Shown piece by piece: positions 1-5,739 of a stretch of DNA of 7,107 nucleotides; the stretch's first letter is position 1, and the number at the start of each line of letters is the position of its first letter. Both the position numbers and the translations under genes were made by a program. This DNA is from an uncultured Clostridia bacterium (GTDB taxonomy: Bacteria; Bacillota; Clostridia; Oscillospirales; Acutalibacteraceae). The notes below the pieces were generated by a model. It had not been told where the DNA came from. It searched no databases and saw nothing but the letters and a program-made list of their open reading frames with translations. The stretch spans positions 1 to 7,107 of the forward strand of contig CAMBNE010000048.1 of assembly GCA_945868935.1 (NCBI GenBank). The letters are read 5' to 3'.

Positions 1-130
1 CTTAAATAATAAATGTTACCGATATATCAACATAAATTCAGCAAACTAATTTATCCAAACAACACGCATTATTATAAATACGGAGCGTAGCGACCCGAAA
101 CTCCACACTCCACTCTCAACACTCCACACT
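1..130. repeat. Composite intergenic element, copy C (right part only, cut by window edge)
   Basis: Bases 1-113 align without gaps to bases 2946-3058 of copy A (offset 2945), with about 13 mismatches by hand count. Shared parts are a segment containing ATATATCAACATAAATT, a block CGGAGCG(G/T)AGCGACCCG, and a terminal run of CCACACT-type heptamers (ACTCCACACTCCACT). The copy ends at base 130, one base from the hydG stop codon at 132-134. The window edge falls exactly where copy A's central palindrome ends, so the left half and any central cassette are out of sight. No clear intrinsic terminator for hydG is visible in this stretch. It is a non-coding dispersed repeat; mobility is not shown. Confidence 0.8.
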
Positions 131-131
131 A

Positions 132-1559
132 TCAAAATCTGAAATCACGTTTATTGTTGTTTGCAATGTCGGCAATATGCTCGGTTGCAATTTTTCTTAC
201 CTTTTCGTTCGGAATCTTCAAAAGCTCCTTTTCAATGAGCCTTTCGCCGATTTCCTTTGTTTCTTCGCTTGCGTAGTCCATAAGGTACTCCTCAAGCGTC
301 ATAAGTGCATTGGGGTGACAGCAGTTCTGAATCTGACCGTTCTTGCAAAGCGACATAAAGCGGTCGCCCGTTCTGCCCTCACGGTAGCAGGCGGTGCAGA
401 ACGACGGAATGTAGCCAAGCTCCATAAGCCACCTTACAACCTCGTCAAGACTTCTTTGGTCAGACACGTCAAACTGAGCCGAGTTTTCGTCCTCTTCCTC
501 AGGCTCAACATAGCCGCCTACGCTTGTGCGTGACGCACCGCTGATTTGCGAAACACCGAGTCCGAGCACCTTTTCACGCACGCTCTGACTCTCTCTTGTC
601 GAGATAATCATTCCCGTATACGGTACGGCAATCCTGATGATTGCAACGATTTTTGCAAAGGTTTCGTCGTCGATTCCGTTGTCGAACACGTCGGGGTCAA
701 TATCGTCGGCACGTCTGATTCTCGGCACGCTTATGGTGTGAGGGCCAACGCCGTGTACCGCCTCAAGGTGCTCGGCGTGCATTAAAATTCCGGCAAGCTC
801 GTAGCGGTAAAGCTCCAGTCCGAACAGAACACCGATTCCCACGTCGTCAATTCCGCCCTCCATTGCTCTGTCCATAGCCTCGGTGTGGTAGGCGTAGTTG
901 TGCTTGGGACCAGTGGGGTGGAGCACCTCGTAGCTTTCCTTGTTGTAGGTTTCCTGAAACAGAATGTACGTTCCGATTCCTGCGTCTTTGAGCTTGCGGT
1001 AATTGTCAACCGTTGTTGCGGCAATGTTGACATTCACTCGCCTGATTGCGCCGTTCTTGTGCTTTATCGAATAAATCGTCTTGATGCAGTCCAAAATGTA
1101 CTCAATCGGGTTGTTGACAGGGTCCTCGCCTGCTTCAATTGCAAGGCGCTTGTGTCCCATATCCTGCAACGCAATTACCTCGTTTTTAACCTCCTCCTGC
1201 GTGAGCTTTTTGCGGCAGATGTGCTTGTTCTTTGCGTGGTAGGGGCAGTAGACACATCCGTTTACGCAGTAGTTTGAAAGGTAGAGCGGTGCGAACATTA
1301 CGATTCTGTCGCCGTAGAAGTCCTTTTTAATCTGCTTTGCAAGGGCGTAGATTTCGTCAAGCTTTTCCTTGTTTTCGCAGGCAAGAAGCACGCTTGCCTC
1401 TCTGTGGTCAAGCCCTTTTCTCAGCTTTGCTTTTTCAATAATTTTGTCGATAAGCTCAAGGTTGTCCTTGTTTTCATCGGCGAATCTCAAGGTGTCCTTA
1501 ATCTCACCGTCATTGATAAATTCCTCGGCTTTGAGCGAGTGTTTGTCGTACTTTGCCAT
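132..1559 (-). CDS. hydG: [FeFe] hydrogenase H-cluster maturase HydG (radical SAM tyrosine lyase)
   Basis: HydG is a cytoplasmic radical SAM enzyme. It cleaves tyrosine, releases p-cresol, and turns the remaining fragment into CO and cyanide bound to iron, the precursor of the hydrogenase H-cluster diiron site. The 475-residue product has the family's usual length. The radical SAM motif CX3CX2C is at C98, C102 and C105 (YCVNGCVYC). The HydG-specific C-terminal cluster motif CX2CX22C is at C388, C391 and C414 (FCTAC...CCHP), which separates it from ThiH and HydE. Between them is a TIM-barrel region with EAGEDP and a His-containing LMHAEHLE stretch of the kind that holds the auxiliary iron. I chose the ATG at 1559 (MAKYDKH) because AAAGGA at 1571-1576 precedes it; a longer frame opens with TTG at 1580 but has no ribosome binding site. 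It lies 89 bp after hydE and is probably co-transcribed with it. Confidence 0.96.
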   Translation of the reverse strand: MAKYDKHSLKAEEFINDGEIKDTLRFADENKDNLELIDKIIEKAKLRKGLDHREASVLLACENKEKLDEIYALAKQIKKDFYGDRIVMFAPLYLSNYCVNGCVYCPYHAKNKHICRKKLTQEEVKNEVIALQDMGHKRLAIEAGEDPVNNPIEYILDCIKTIYSIKHKNGAIRRVNVNIAATTVDNYRKLKDAGIGTYILFQETYNKESYEVLHPTGPKHNYAYHTEAMDRAMEGGIDDVGIGVLFGLELYRYELAGILMHAEHLEAVHGVGPHTISVPRIRRADDIDPDVFDNGIDDETFAKIVAIIRIAVPYTGMIISTRESQSVREKVLGLGVSQISGASRTSVGGYVEPEEEDENSAQFDVSDQRSLDEVVRWLMELGYIPSFCTACYREGRTGDRFMSLCKNGQIQNCCHPNALMTLEEYLMDYASEETKEIGERLIEKELLKIPNEKVRKIATEHIADIANNNKRDFRF

Positions 1560-1570
1560 AATAAAATTTT

Positions 1571-1576
1571 TCCTTT
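1571..1576 (-). promoter_or_regulatory. Ribosome binding site that decides the hydG start
   Basis: On the minus strand GGAAAGGA stands before an A/T-rich spacer and the ATG at 1559. The spacing (about 11 bases) is on the long side. The site would lie inside the coding region if the TTG at 1580 were the start, and nothing resembling a Shine-Dalgarno sequence precedes that TTG, so the ATG is favoured. Confidence 0.6.
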
Positions 1577-1613
1577 CCAAGCTTTATTTGCATAACTTAT
1601 AATATAATTAATA

Positions 1614-1641
1614 ATTCCGAATTACGCATTCCGAATTCCGA
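1614..1641. repeat. Four-unit ATTCCGA heptamer tandem repeat between hydE and hydG
   Basis: Four contiguous 7-base units read ATTCCGA, ATTACGC, ATTCCGA, ATTCCGA on the plus strand. The array fills much of the hydE-hydG gap, starting 7 bases after the hydE stop on the transcribed strand. It is unrelated in sequence to the AGTGTGG heptamers elsewhere in the window but has the same period and the same kind of position just after a stop codon. It forms no strong hairpin and has no coding content. Confidence 0.75.
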
Positions 1642-1648
1642 ATTTAAT

Positions 1649-2692
1649 TTACTCCGAATAATCTCCTCTGTCGGTTACGATTTTATATCCTATCGACTTC
1701 ATATGGTTTGACAGGCATTTTATGCACTCGGCAGCTTCGTCGCCTGTGCAGATTTTGTTGTCGTAGAGCGAATAATCTGCCCTGTGCTCGGTCGGCGAGA
1801 GGTTGGGCATAACGACGTTTGCACCGTGCAGAACGCCCTTTTCCCTGCCCTGTCCGTCGGCTGTACCGAGAGCCGTTGTCGCAGGCAACAGCACCTTAGG
1901 TAACATAAGCCGCACAAGCGAAAGCAGTACGAGCGTAAGGCGCACACTGCCGCTTTTTTCATCTGCAAAGGGTGTGTCCTTGTGCGGAATAAACGGGCCT
2001 ATGCCGCACATCTGCGGATTCAAGTCCTTCAAAAAGAGCAAGTCCTCTGCAAGAGTTTGATACGTCTGATAGGGTGAGCCGACCATAAAGCCTGCGCCTG
2101 TCTGGTAGCCGATTTTTTTCAGCGTGTAAAGGCAGTTTTTGCGGTTTGCAAGCGACATTTCGGGCGGGTGGAGCTTTTTGTAGTGCTCCTCGTTTGCCGT
2201 TTCGTGGCGCAGAAGATAGCGGTCTGCACCCGACTCGAAAAGCCGTCTGTAGCTTTCCTCCGTTCGTTCGCCGAGCGACAGCGTGACGGCGCAGTCGGGG
2301 TAGAGCGATTTGATTTCGCTTACAATGTCGCACATAACCTCGTCGGTGTAGTAGCCGTCCTCACCGCCCTGCAACACAAAGGTGCGAAAGCCGAGCAAGT
2401 AGCCCGATTTACAGCAGGACAAAATCTGCTCTTTATTAAGGCGGTAGCGCACTGCGCATTTGTTTGAGCGACGGAGTCCGCAGTAAAGGCAGTCGTTTTT
2501 GCAGTAGCTTGAAAGCTCAATAAGTCCGCGAATGTAAATTTTGTTTGAGAAGTGTTCAAGCGACTTTTTCTGCGCCTTTTTGCGCAGGATTTCAAGCTCG
2601 CTGTTGTTTATTGTTTCAAGCAGAAACGCAAGCTCTTGCTTTGAGGCAGTGCCTGTGGATTCAATTTTTTCGATAATTTCAATGTTGTTCAT
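1649..2692 (-). CDS. hydE: [FeFe] hydrogenase H-cluster maturase HydE (radical SAM)
   Basis: HydE is a cytoplasmic radical SAM enzyme of the biotin synthase-like group. It acts on the iron-CO-cyanide-cysteine synthon made by HydG, toward the diiron subcluster assembled on HydF. The 347-residue product matches the usual length. The SAM-cluster motif CX3CX2C is at C64, C68 and C71 (YCKNDCLYCG), followed by the QGGEDG stretch (residues 108-113) near the SAM site. A second cysteine set at C315, C323 and C326 (CX7CX2C) has the spacing of the accessory cluster site in Thermotoga maritima HydE, which many homologues lack. The ATG at 2692 gives the normal N-terminus, but I see no convincing Shine-Dalgarno sequence before it. 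Unusually, 413 bp filled by repeat copy A separates it from the TM1266-like gene; hydG follows closely. Confidence 0.95.
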   Translation of the reverse strand: MNNIEIIEKIESTGTASKQELAFLLETINNSELEILRKKAQKKSLEHFSNKIYIRGLIELSSYCKNDCLYCGLRRSNKCAVRYRLNKEQILSCCKSGYLLGFRTFVLQGGEDGYYTDEVMCDIVSEIKSLYPDCAVTLSLGERTEESYRRLFESGADRYLLRHETANEEHYKKLHPPEMSLANRKNCLYTLKKIGYQTGAGFMVGSPYQTYQTLAEDLLFLKDLNPQMCGIGPFIPHKDTPFADEKSGSVRLTLVLLSLVRLMLPKVLLPATTALGTADGQGREKGVLHGANVVMPNLSPTEHRADYSLYDNKICTGDEAAECIKCLSNHMKSIGYKIVTDRGDYSE

Positions 2693-2735
2693 AGTATTAA
2701 TAGCGTTGTATAGATAGATAAACCATAGTTTTTCG

Positions 2736-3075
2736 AGTGTGGAGTTTGGAGTGTGGAGAGTGGAGTTGTGGTCGAGTGGATAGATTGCGATAATTCAAAG
2801 GTTAAGTGCCCGAATTTATTTATATGCGGCGTTGCCGCAGGTGTGGATTTTTGTATTTTTTATTAATGTAGGGAACGGTCTTGAACGTTCCGATTACCCA
2901 TAGGTCAGCTGTAACTTTGCGGAACAGTCAAGACTGTTCCCTACACTTAAAAAATAAACGTTCCCAATATATCAACATAAATTTAGCAAAAAAACTTATC
3001 CAAACAATACGCACTATTACAAATTCGGAGCGGAGCGACCCGAAACTCCACACTCCACACTCCACACTCCAAACT
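2736..3075. repeat. Composite intergenic element, copy A (complete, about 340 bp)
   Basis: This copy fills most of the gene-free stretch 2693-3105. The left end (2736-2768) is an array of AGTGTGG-like heptamers, and the right end (about 3045-3075) is an array of CCACACT-like heptamers, so the ends are inverted repeats. Inside, in order: a block GTTGTGGTCGAGTGGATA (with its flank, about 61 of 70 bases identical to copy B, no gaps); a small hairpin TGCGGC-GTT-GCCGCA (2825-2839); a 79-bp nested palindrome (2867-2945); a segment shared with copy C; and CGGAGCGGAGCGACCCG. It ends 30 bp from the stop of the TM1266-like gene and begins 43 bp before the hydE start. I find no credible ORF in it. It looks like a MITE-like or REP-like non-autonomous element; no transposase is present. 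Confidence 0.82.
2867..2945. repeat. 79-bp nested palindrome inside copy A
   Basis: The outer arms are TGTAGGGAACGGTCTTGA (2867-2884) and TCAAGACTGTTCCCTACA (2928-2945), complementary in 17 of 18 positions. Each arm also has its own inner hairpin: GGAACG/CGTTCC on the left, and GGAACAGTC-AA-GACTGTTCC on the right with a perfect 9-bp stem and 2-base loop. Copy B lacks this unit and has a short GGCGAAC hairpin at the same place. No U-tract follows on either strand, so it does not look like an intrinsic terminator. It is probably a small palindromic repeat nested in the larger element. Confidence 0.8.
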
Positions 3076-3105
3076 AATATAAATTATCGTTTAAATGCAT
3101 TTATT

Positions 3106-3366
3106 TCATTTCTTTGAATATGCGGTTTTAACCGTCACTCCCGACAGTCTGCCGAGCTTGCCCGAAACCGAGCTTATAACGTCAAGCTCTGCGTCGATTA
3201 CTATGCTTATTATGCTTATGTTTTTCTGTCTGTACGGGATTCCCAGCCTGCCGATTATGCAGTCGGCGGCGGTGTGTAGAATTTCGTTAATCTGCGGTGT
3301 TGCGTCGGGATTTTCAACAATTATGCTGATGACCGCAACACGTGTTTCGTTTTGATTTGTATTCAT
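3106..3366 (-). CDS. TM1266-family iron-only hydrogenase system putative regulator
   Basis: This 86-residue protein resembles the small family named after Thermotoga maritima TM1266, which is found with hydE and hydG in [FeFe]-hydrogenase organisms and is annotated as a putative regulator on gene context. The family has a small ferredoxin/ACT-like alpha-beta fold. Here the pattern fits: strand VAVISIIVE (residues 10-18), helix QINEILHTAADCIIGRLGI (25-43), strands ISIISIVID (50-58), helix DVISSVSGKLGRL (62-74), strand VTVKTAY (77-83). No helix-turn-helix is visible, so direct DNA binding is unproven. The ATG at 3366 is chosen for AGGAG at 3372-3376, 5 bases upstream; the frame stays open to 3489, but that extension would cross a terminator hairpin. 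It is the first gene of the maturation cluster, followed by repeat copy A and then hydE. Confidence 0.85.
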   Translation of the reverse strand: MNTNQNETRVAVISIIVENPDATPQINEILHTAADCIIGRLGIPYRQKNISIISIVIDAELDVISSVSGKLGRLSGVTVKTAYSKK

Positions 3367-3371
3367 TTTTT

Positions 3372-3376
3372 CTCCT
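3372..3376 (-). promoter_or_regulatory. AGGAG ribosome binding site touching a terminator U-tract
   Basis: A consensus AGGAG lies 5 bases before the ATG at 3366 and fixes the start of the TM1266-like gene. Its 5' edge directly joins the TTGTTTTT run of the upstream hairpin (3377-3384), so termination and translation initiation signals are back to back. Confidence 0.85.
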
Positions 3377-3408
3377 AAAAACAAAAGCGGTGCCGAAAGA
3401 CACCGCTT
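3377..3408 (-). terminator. Intrinsic terminator or attenuator before the TM1266-like gene
   Basis: On the minus strand AAGCGGTG (3408-3401), an 8-base loop TCTTTCGG, and CACCGCTT (3392-3385) form a perfect 8-bp stem, followed directly by TTGTTTTT (3384-3377). This is a standard Rho-independent terminator for leftward transcription. It lies about 130 bp past the stop of the TPM gene, so it could end the upstream operon. However, only 10 bases separate its U-tract from the ATG at 3366, which leaves no room for a promoter. Transcripts of the maturation genes must therefore read through it or begin inside it, which suggests attenuation. Confidence 0.85.
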
Positions 3409-3434
3409 AATAGTTACTCGTAATATGGGACAGG

Positions 3435-3451
3435 TGCAAAAGAGTGCACTT
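3435..3451. promoter_or_regulatory. Operator-like inverted motif near the predicted transcription start
   Basis: On the plus strand TGCAAAA-GAG-TGCACTT contains the perfect inverted repeat GTGCA-n6-TGCAC (3434-3449). It begins about 5 bases downstream of the candidate -10 box, a common place for a repressor operator; as RNA it would be a 5-bp hairpin at the 5' end of the leader. Both heptamers occur again at 3510-3523. The binding factor is unknown, and it does not match the Rex consensus. Confidence 0.4.
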
Positions 3452-3456
3452 ATCCA

Positions 3457-3489
3457 ATTATAAAAGCCTTGCGTTGTCTTATGCCTCAA
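3457..3489 (-). promoter_or_regulatory. Candidate promoter for the hydrogenase maturation cluster
   Basis: The minus strand has a perfect TATAAT at 3462-3457 and a TTGAGG at 3489-3484, but the spacing is 21 bases, too long for an ideal sigma-A promoter, and no extended -10 TGn is present. The best 17-base-spaced alternative is GGCATA, which is poor. Such a weak core would fit activator dependence. It lies between the TPM gene and the terminator hairpin, with the repeated heptamers on both sides. Confidence 0.4.
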
Positions 3490-3509
3490 TTAAATTTCAG
3501 CGTCAGAAC

Positions 3510-3523
3510 TGCACTTTGCAAAA
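3510..3523. promoter_or_regulatory. Second copy of the TGCACTT/TGCAAAA heptamer pair
   Basis: On the plus strand TGCACTT (3510-3516) is followed directly by TGCAAAA (3517-3523), the same two heptamers as at 3435-3451 but in reversed order and without the 3-base gap. The site lies about 20 bases upstream of the candidate -35 box, so the pair brackets the promoter. It is a candidate regulator site, judged only by repetition and position. Confidence 0.35.
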
Positions 3524-3537
3524 TATTTAATTGTAAT

Positions 3538-4353
3538 TTAAAAGCTTCTGCTTCCGCCGCCGCTGGAGCCGCCTCCGCCGCTTGACGAACCGCCTGATGA
3601 GCCGCCTGATGAAGAAGAGGACTCCGTTGTCACTGTAACATGCTTAGTAAGGAAAATATCCTGCCTTTCCGTAAGATTAGTTACGCTGTTTGAGTGCAGG
3701 TCGTATGTGCCTTCCTTGCCGCTGTTCTTGTATTTACGGGCAATAACGAATACAACAATTGTCGCAGTTGCAAGCGCAACAACTCCAAAAATTATTCCAT
3801 AGTGCCTTAGCACATAAAGCAGAGCGTTGTCCTCTTTTTCCTGAATGTCAATGTTTTCGTTCGACTCGCCCTCGGGAATTCCGTAATCATAGTACTTTGA
3901 CGAATAGCTGATAAAATAAGCTGCTGCATCGTAATAAAGTCCTTCTTTCAGACAGCTTTGCACATCGTCAAGAATTGTATCCACACGATTGTCGCTGAAA
4001 TAGTACATCGCATCGCCCTTGGTTCGGAAGTCAACGGCTCTTCCCGACATATCAATCGTCAGCATAACGCCTGCGGTTGTTTTGCCGTAGTTATCGGCAT
4101 AATATCTGTTTGAGTGCGGCTTAATTTTATCACTGCTGTAGCCGTCGTAATTTGTGTAAATAACAGCCATCCAGCCTGTTTTTTCGCTCAGAGCGTCAAG
4201 CTGACTCTGTAATTCGGCTTTCTCGCTTTCGGTAAAAAGCTCTGCATTGTCGGTGATAACTCCGCTTGCCTGTGCAAAAGCACAAACGGACGTGCAGAGC
4301 ATAAGCATTACTGCGCAGAAAAGAGCAGAAATTCGTTTAGTGTATTTCATCAT
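3538..4353 (-). CDS. TPM-domain membrane protein with Gly/Ser-rich tail (YdjH-like)
   Basis: This 271-residue protein starts with a signal peptide (basic MMKYTKR, hydrophobic residues 8-24, likely cleavage near AFAQA, residues 24-29). A TPM (YgcG/DUF477-type) domain follows at about residues 30-155, recognisable from ITDNAELFTESEKAELQSQL and AGVMLTIDMSGRAVDF. One transmembrane segment lies at about 186-206 (GIIFGVVALATATIVVFVIA), followed by a basic stretch RKYK and a tail ending in Gly/Ser repeats (245-268). This predicts an extracytoplasmic TPM domain and a cytoplasmic tail. Its place after an SPFH gene and a zinc-ribbon gene matches B. subtilis YdjH, part of the membrane complex that works with PspA. 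The ATG at 4353 overlaps the upstream stop in ATGATG, indicating translational coupling; GGGAGG lies about 12 bases upstream. The exact biochemical role is not known. Confidence 0.85.
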   Translation of the reverse strand: MMKYTKRISALFCAVMLMLCTSVCAFAQASGVITDNAELFTESEKAELQSQLDALSEKTGWMAVIYTNYDGYSSDKIKPHSNRYYADNYGKTTAGVMLTIDMSGRAVDFRTKGDAMYYFSDNRVDTILDDVQSCLKEGLYYDAAAYFISYSSKYYDYGIPEGESNENIDIQEKEDNALLYVLRHYGIIFGVVALATATIVVFVIARKYKNSGKEGTYDLHSNSVTNLTERQDIFLTKHVTVTTESSSSSGGSSGGSSSGGGGSSGGGSRSF

Positions 4354-5453
4354 AACAACAGCAAACCTCCCAGCAGACCGAGTGCAAATACTGCAACGGC
4401 GATAATAGCAAAGAGAATTGCAAGCTTTGCTTTTGAGGTGGGCAACTTGCCATAGGTTTTGCCCGTCTGACCGTTGATTGCAAACGGGTAAATCTGACCT
4501 TTGTACTTATAAGTTACAACCCACACGGGAAGCAGGGTGTAATTCCACGATTCAAGGTCGATTTTATCGTTGTAATTTTCTACCTTGATTGCCGAAAACT
4601 CTTTCATTGTGTCCTTTAAAAGCTGCTGGCAGTACTGCTGCATACGCTGTTGAACAAGGGTGTTTACATCGCTTTGTTCAAGGTCACGCTTCTCAGCCTG
4701 AAATCCCGAAAGGTAGGACATTGAAAAATCGTGAGCCTGCGACAAATCAAACGGATGAACGCACTGGAGCATATCCCTGTCCTGACTTTTCAGCGCACGC
4801 TCAAAGACGTTTTTAACAATCAGATCGCCGCTTCTTACAAGGCGGTAAACGCTTGTTTCGGTGTAGCGCTTATTGCCCACCCTGTAGGTGCGCACCTTTT
4901 CGCCTGTTGCAGTCATATTTGCCTGTCGCTGAGAGTCAATGTACCAATACGGAAAGTAAACTCCAGTCAGCTTTTCAAACTGGCTTTTGCTTGCAAAGCC
5001 CTTGGCAAGAAACCACTTTTTCTTGCACATTTCAAGGAATTTTTCGATAGCCTTTTCCTTTGAAAGTGCAAAGGGAACGATTCGGTTGGGCTTGAATTTA
5101 CCTGAAAGTCTGCCGCCGAGAACAACGGGGTTCTGACAGTAGAAGCAGGTTGTTGCGGCTGTTGACGCTGTTGTGACAACCTCAGCGCCGCAGCTCGGAC
5201 AGGTGTAGACAACTGCGTCCTCAACCTCGCCCTCGTCCTGCTGATTCTGCTGGTTCTGCTGAGCCTGACGCTGTTGTGCCTCAGCTTCAGCCTTTTCAGC
5301 CTGACTTTGTTTTGCCTCACGCTCGGCGTACATCTGCTGAATTTTCTGTTCTTCAAAATCCGACATACAGTATTCACAGCTGAACATCTGCTTGTCGGGA
5401 TTGAATTTCAGCGGAGCGCCGCAGTTAGGACATTTATAGTTAACTGTAGCCAT
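4350..5453 (-). CDS. Double zinc-ribbon, tail-anchored membrane protein (YdjG-like)
   Basis: This 367-residue protein has two zinc ribbons: C8/C11 with C26/C29, and C85/C88 with C103/C106. Between them is a charged, glutamine-rich stretch (about 34-75) that is probably coiled-coil or disordered. The central region (about 120-335) carries the motif FPYWYID (167-173) and LPVWVVTYKYKGQIYPFAINGQTGK (split by position: 308-332), typical of Firmicute proteins often labelled TFIIB-type zinc ribbon or primosome-like. A single C-terminal hydrophobic segment (344-367) ends the protein, so the ribbons should face the cytoplasm. It fits B. subtilis YdjG by architecture and neighbours, and likely partners the TPM protein, whose start codon it overlaps. 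GAGAGG sits 6 bases before the ATG. It is 286 bp from the SPFH gene, with repeat copy B between. The cysteines suggest zinc binding, not proven nucleic-acid binding. Confidence 0.85.
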   Translation of the reverse strand: MATVNYKCPNCGAPLKFNPDKQMFSCEYCMSDFEEQKIQQMYAEREAKQSQAEKAEAEAQQRQAQQNQQNQQDEGEVEDAVVYTCPSCGAEVVTTASTAATTCFYCQNPVVLGGRLSGKFKPNRIVPFALSKEKAIEKFLEMCKKKWFLAKGFASKSQFEKLTGVYFPYWYIDSQRQANMTATGEKVRTYRVGNKRYTETSVYRLVRSGDLIVKNVFERALKSQDRDMLQCVHPFDLSQAHDFSMSYLSGFQAEKRDLEQSDVNTLVQQRMQQYCQQLLKDTMKEFSAIKVENYNDKIDLESWNYTLLPVWVVTYKYKGQIYPFAINGQTGKTYGKLPTSKAKLAILFAIIAVAVFALGLLGGLLLL

Positions 5454-5469
5454 AGTGTACCTCTCAATA

Positions 5470-5734
5470 AGTGTGGAGTGTGGAGTTTGGAGTGTGGAGT
5501 TGTGGTCGAGTGGATAGGTTGCAATAATTCAAAAGTTTAATTCCATAATTTATTTATAAGCGGCGTAGACGCAGAGCTGACTTTATATTATTGTAGCGGC
5601 GAACTGTGTTCGCCATAACGTCACTGATATATCTACATAAGTCCTTTAAAAATCATTTCCGAACAATATGTATTATTATAACTTCGGAGCGGAGCGACCA
5701 TTAACTCCACACTCCACTCTTAACACTCCACACT
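5470..5734. repeat. Composite intergenic element, copy B (complete, about 265 bp)
   Basis: The left end is an AGTGTGG heptamer array (5470-5500). It is followed by the GTTGTGGTCGAGTGGATA block, which with its flank (5496-5565) matches copy A 2762-2831 without gaps at about 61 of 70 positions. The centre carries a perfect hairpin GGCGAAC-TGT-GTTCGCC (5598-5614) where copy A has its 79-bp palindrome. The right side repeats the GATATATC(A/T)ACATAA segment and CGGAGCGGAGCGACC, and ends in CCACACT-type heptamers at 5734, 5 bases from the stop of the SPFH gene. The left end lies 16 bases before the YdjG-like ATG, just outside its ribosome binding site. The element therefore fills almost the whole gap inside a probable operon. 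Confidence 0.82.
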
Positions 5735-5739
5735 GAAAT

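Noticed and set aside
782..1033. Other open frames opposite or within hydG, hydE and the zinc-ribbon gene on both strands.
   Set aside because: They are out-of-frame shadows with no recognisable domains or ribosome binding sites, fully inside well-supported genes.
1560..1580. A TTG start at 1580 for hydG (7 extra residues).
   Set aside because: No ribosome binding site precedes it, and its first codons contain the AAAGGA that serves the ATG at 1559.
2762..2800. The shared block TGGTCGAGTGG resembles a tRNA D-arm (A-box), raising the idea of a tRNA-derived element.
   Set aside because: I cannot build an acceptor stem, anticodon arm or a proper GTTCRA T-loop around it in either copy; the match is short enough for chance.
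3045..3075. The heptamer arrays considered as CRISPR-like repeats.
   Set aside because: Units are contiguous 7-mers with no spacers, and no cas gene is present.
2881..3117. A 78-codon plus-strand frame inside repeat copy A.
   Set aside because: It runs through the palindrome and the heptamer array, has no ribosome binding site, and reads as low-complexity repeat translation.
3367..3489. A 41-residue N-terminal extension of the TM1266-like protein (127 residues, starting at 3489).
   Set aside because: It would translate through the terminator hairpin, is unlike the family's usual length of about 85 residues, and has no ribosome binding site; AGGAG at 3372-3376 fits the ATG at 3366.
3487..3533. 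A perfect 9-base inverted repeat CAATTAAAT/ATTTAATTG after the TPM stop, considered as a terminator or operator.
   Set aside because: The loop is 29 bases, the stem is almost all A/T and no U-tract follows; such repeats are expected in A/T-rich spacers. It does overlap the candidate -35 box, so it is only noted.
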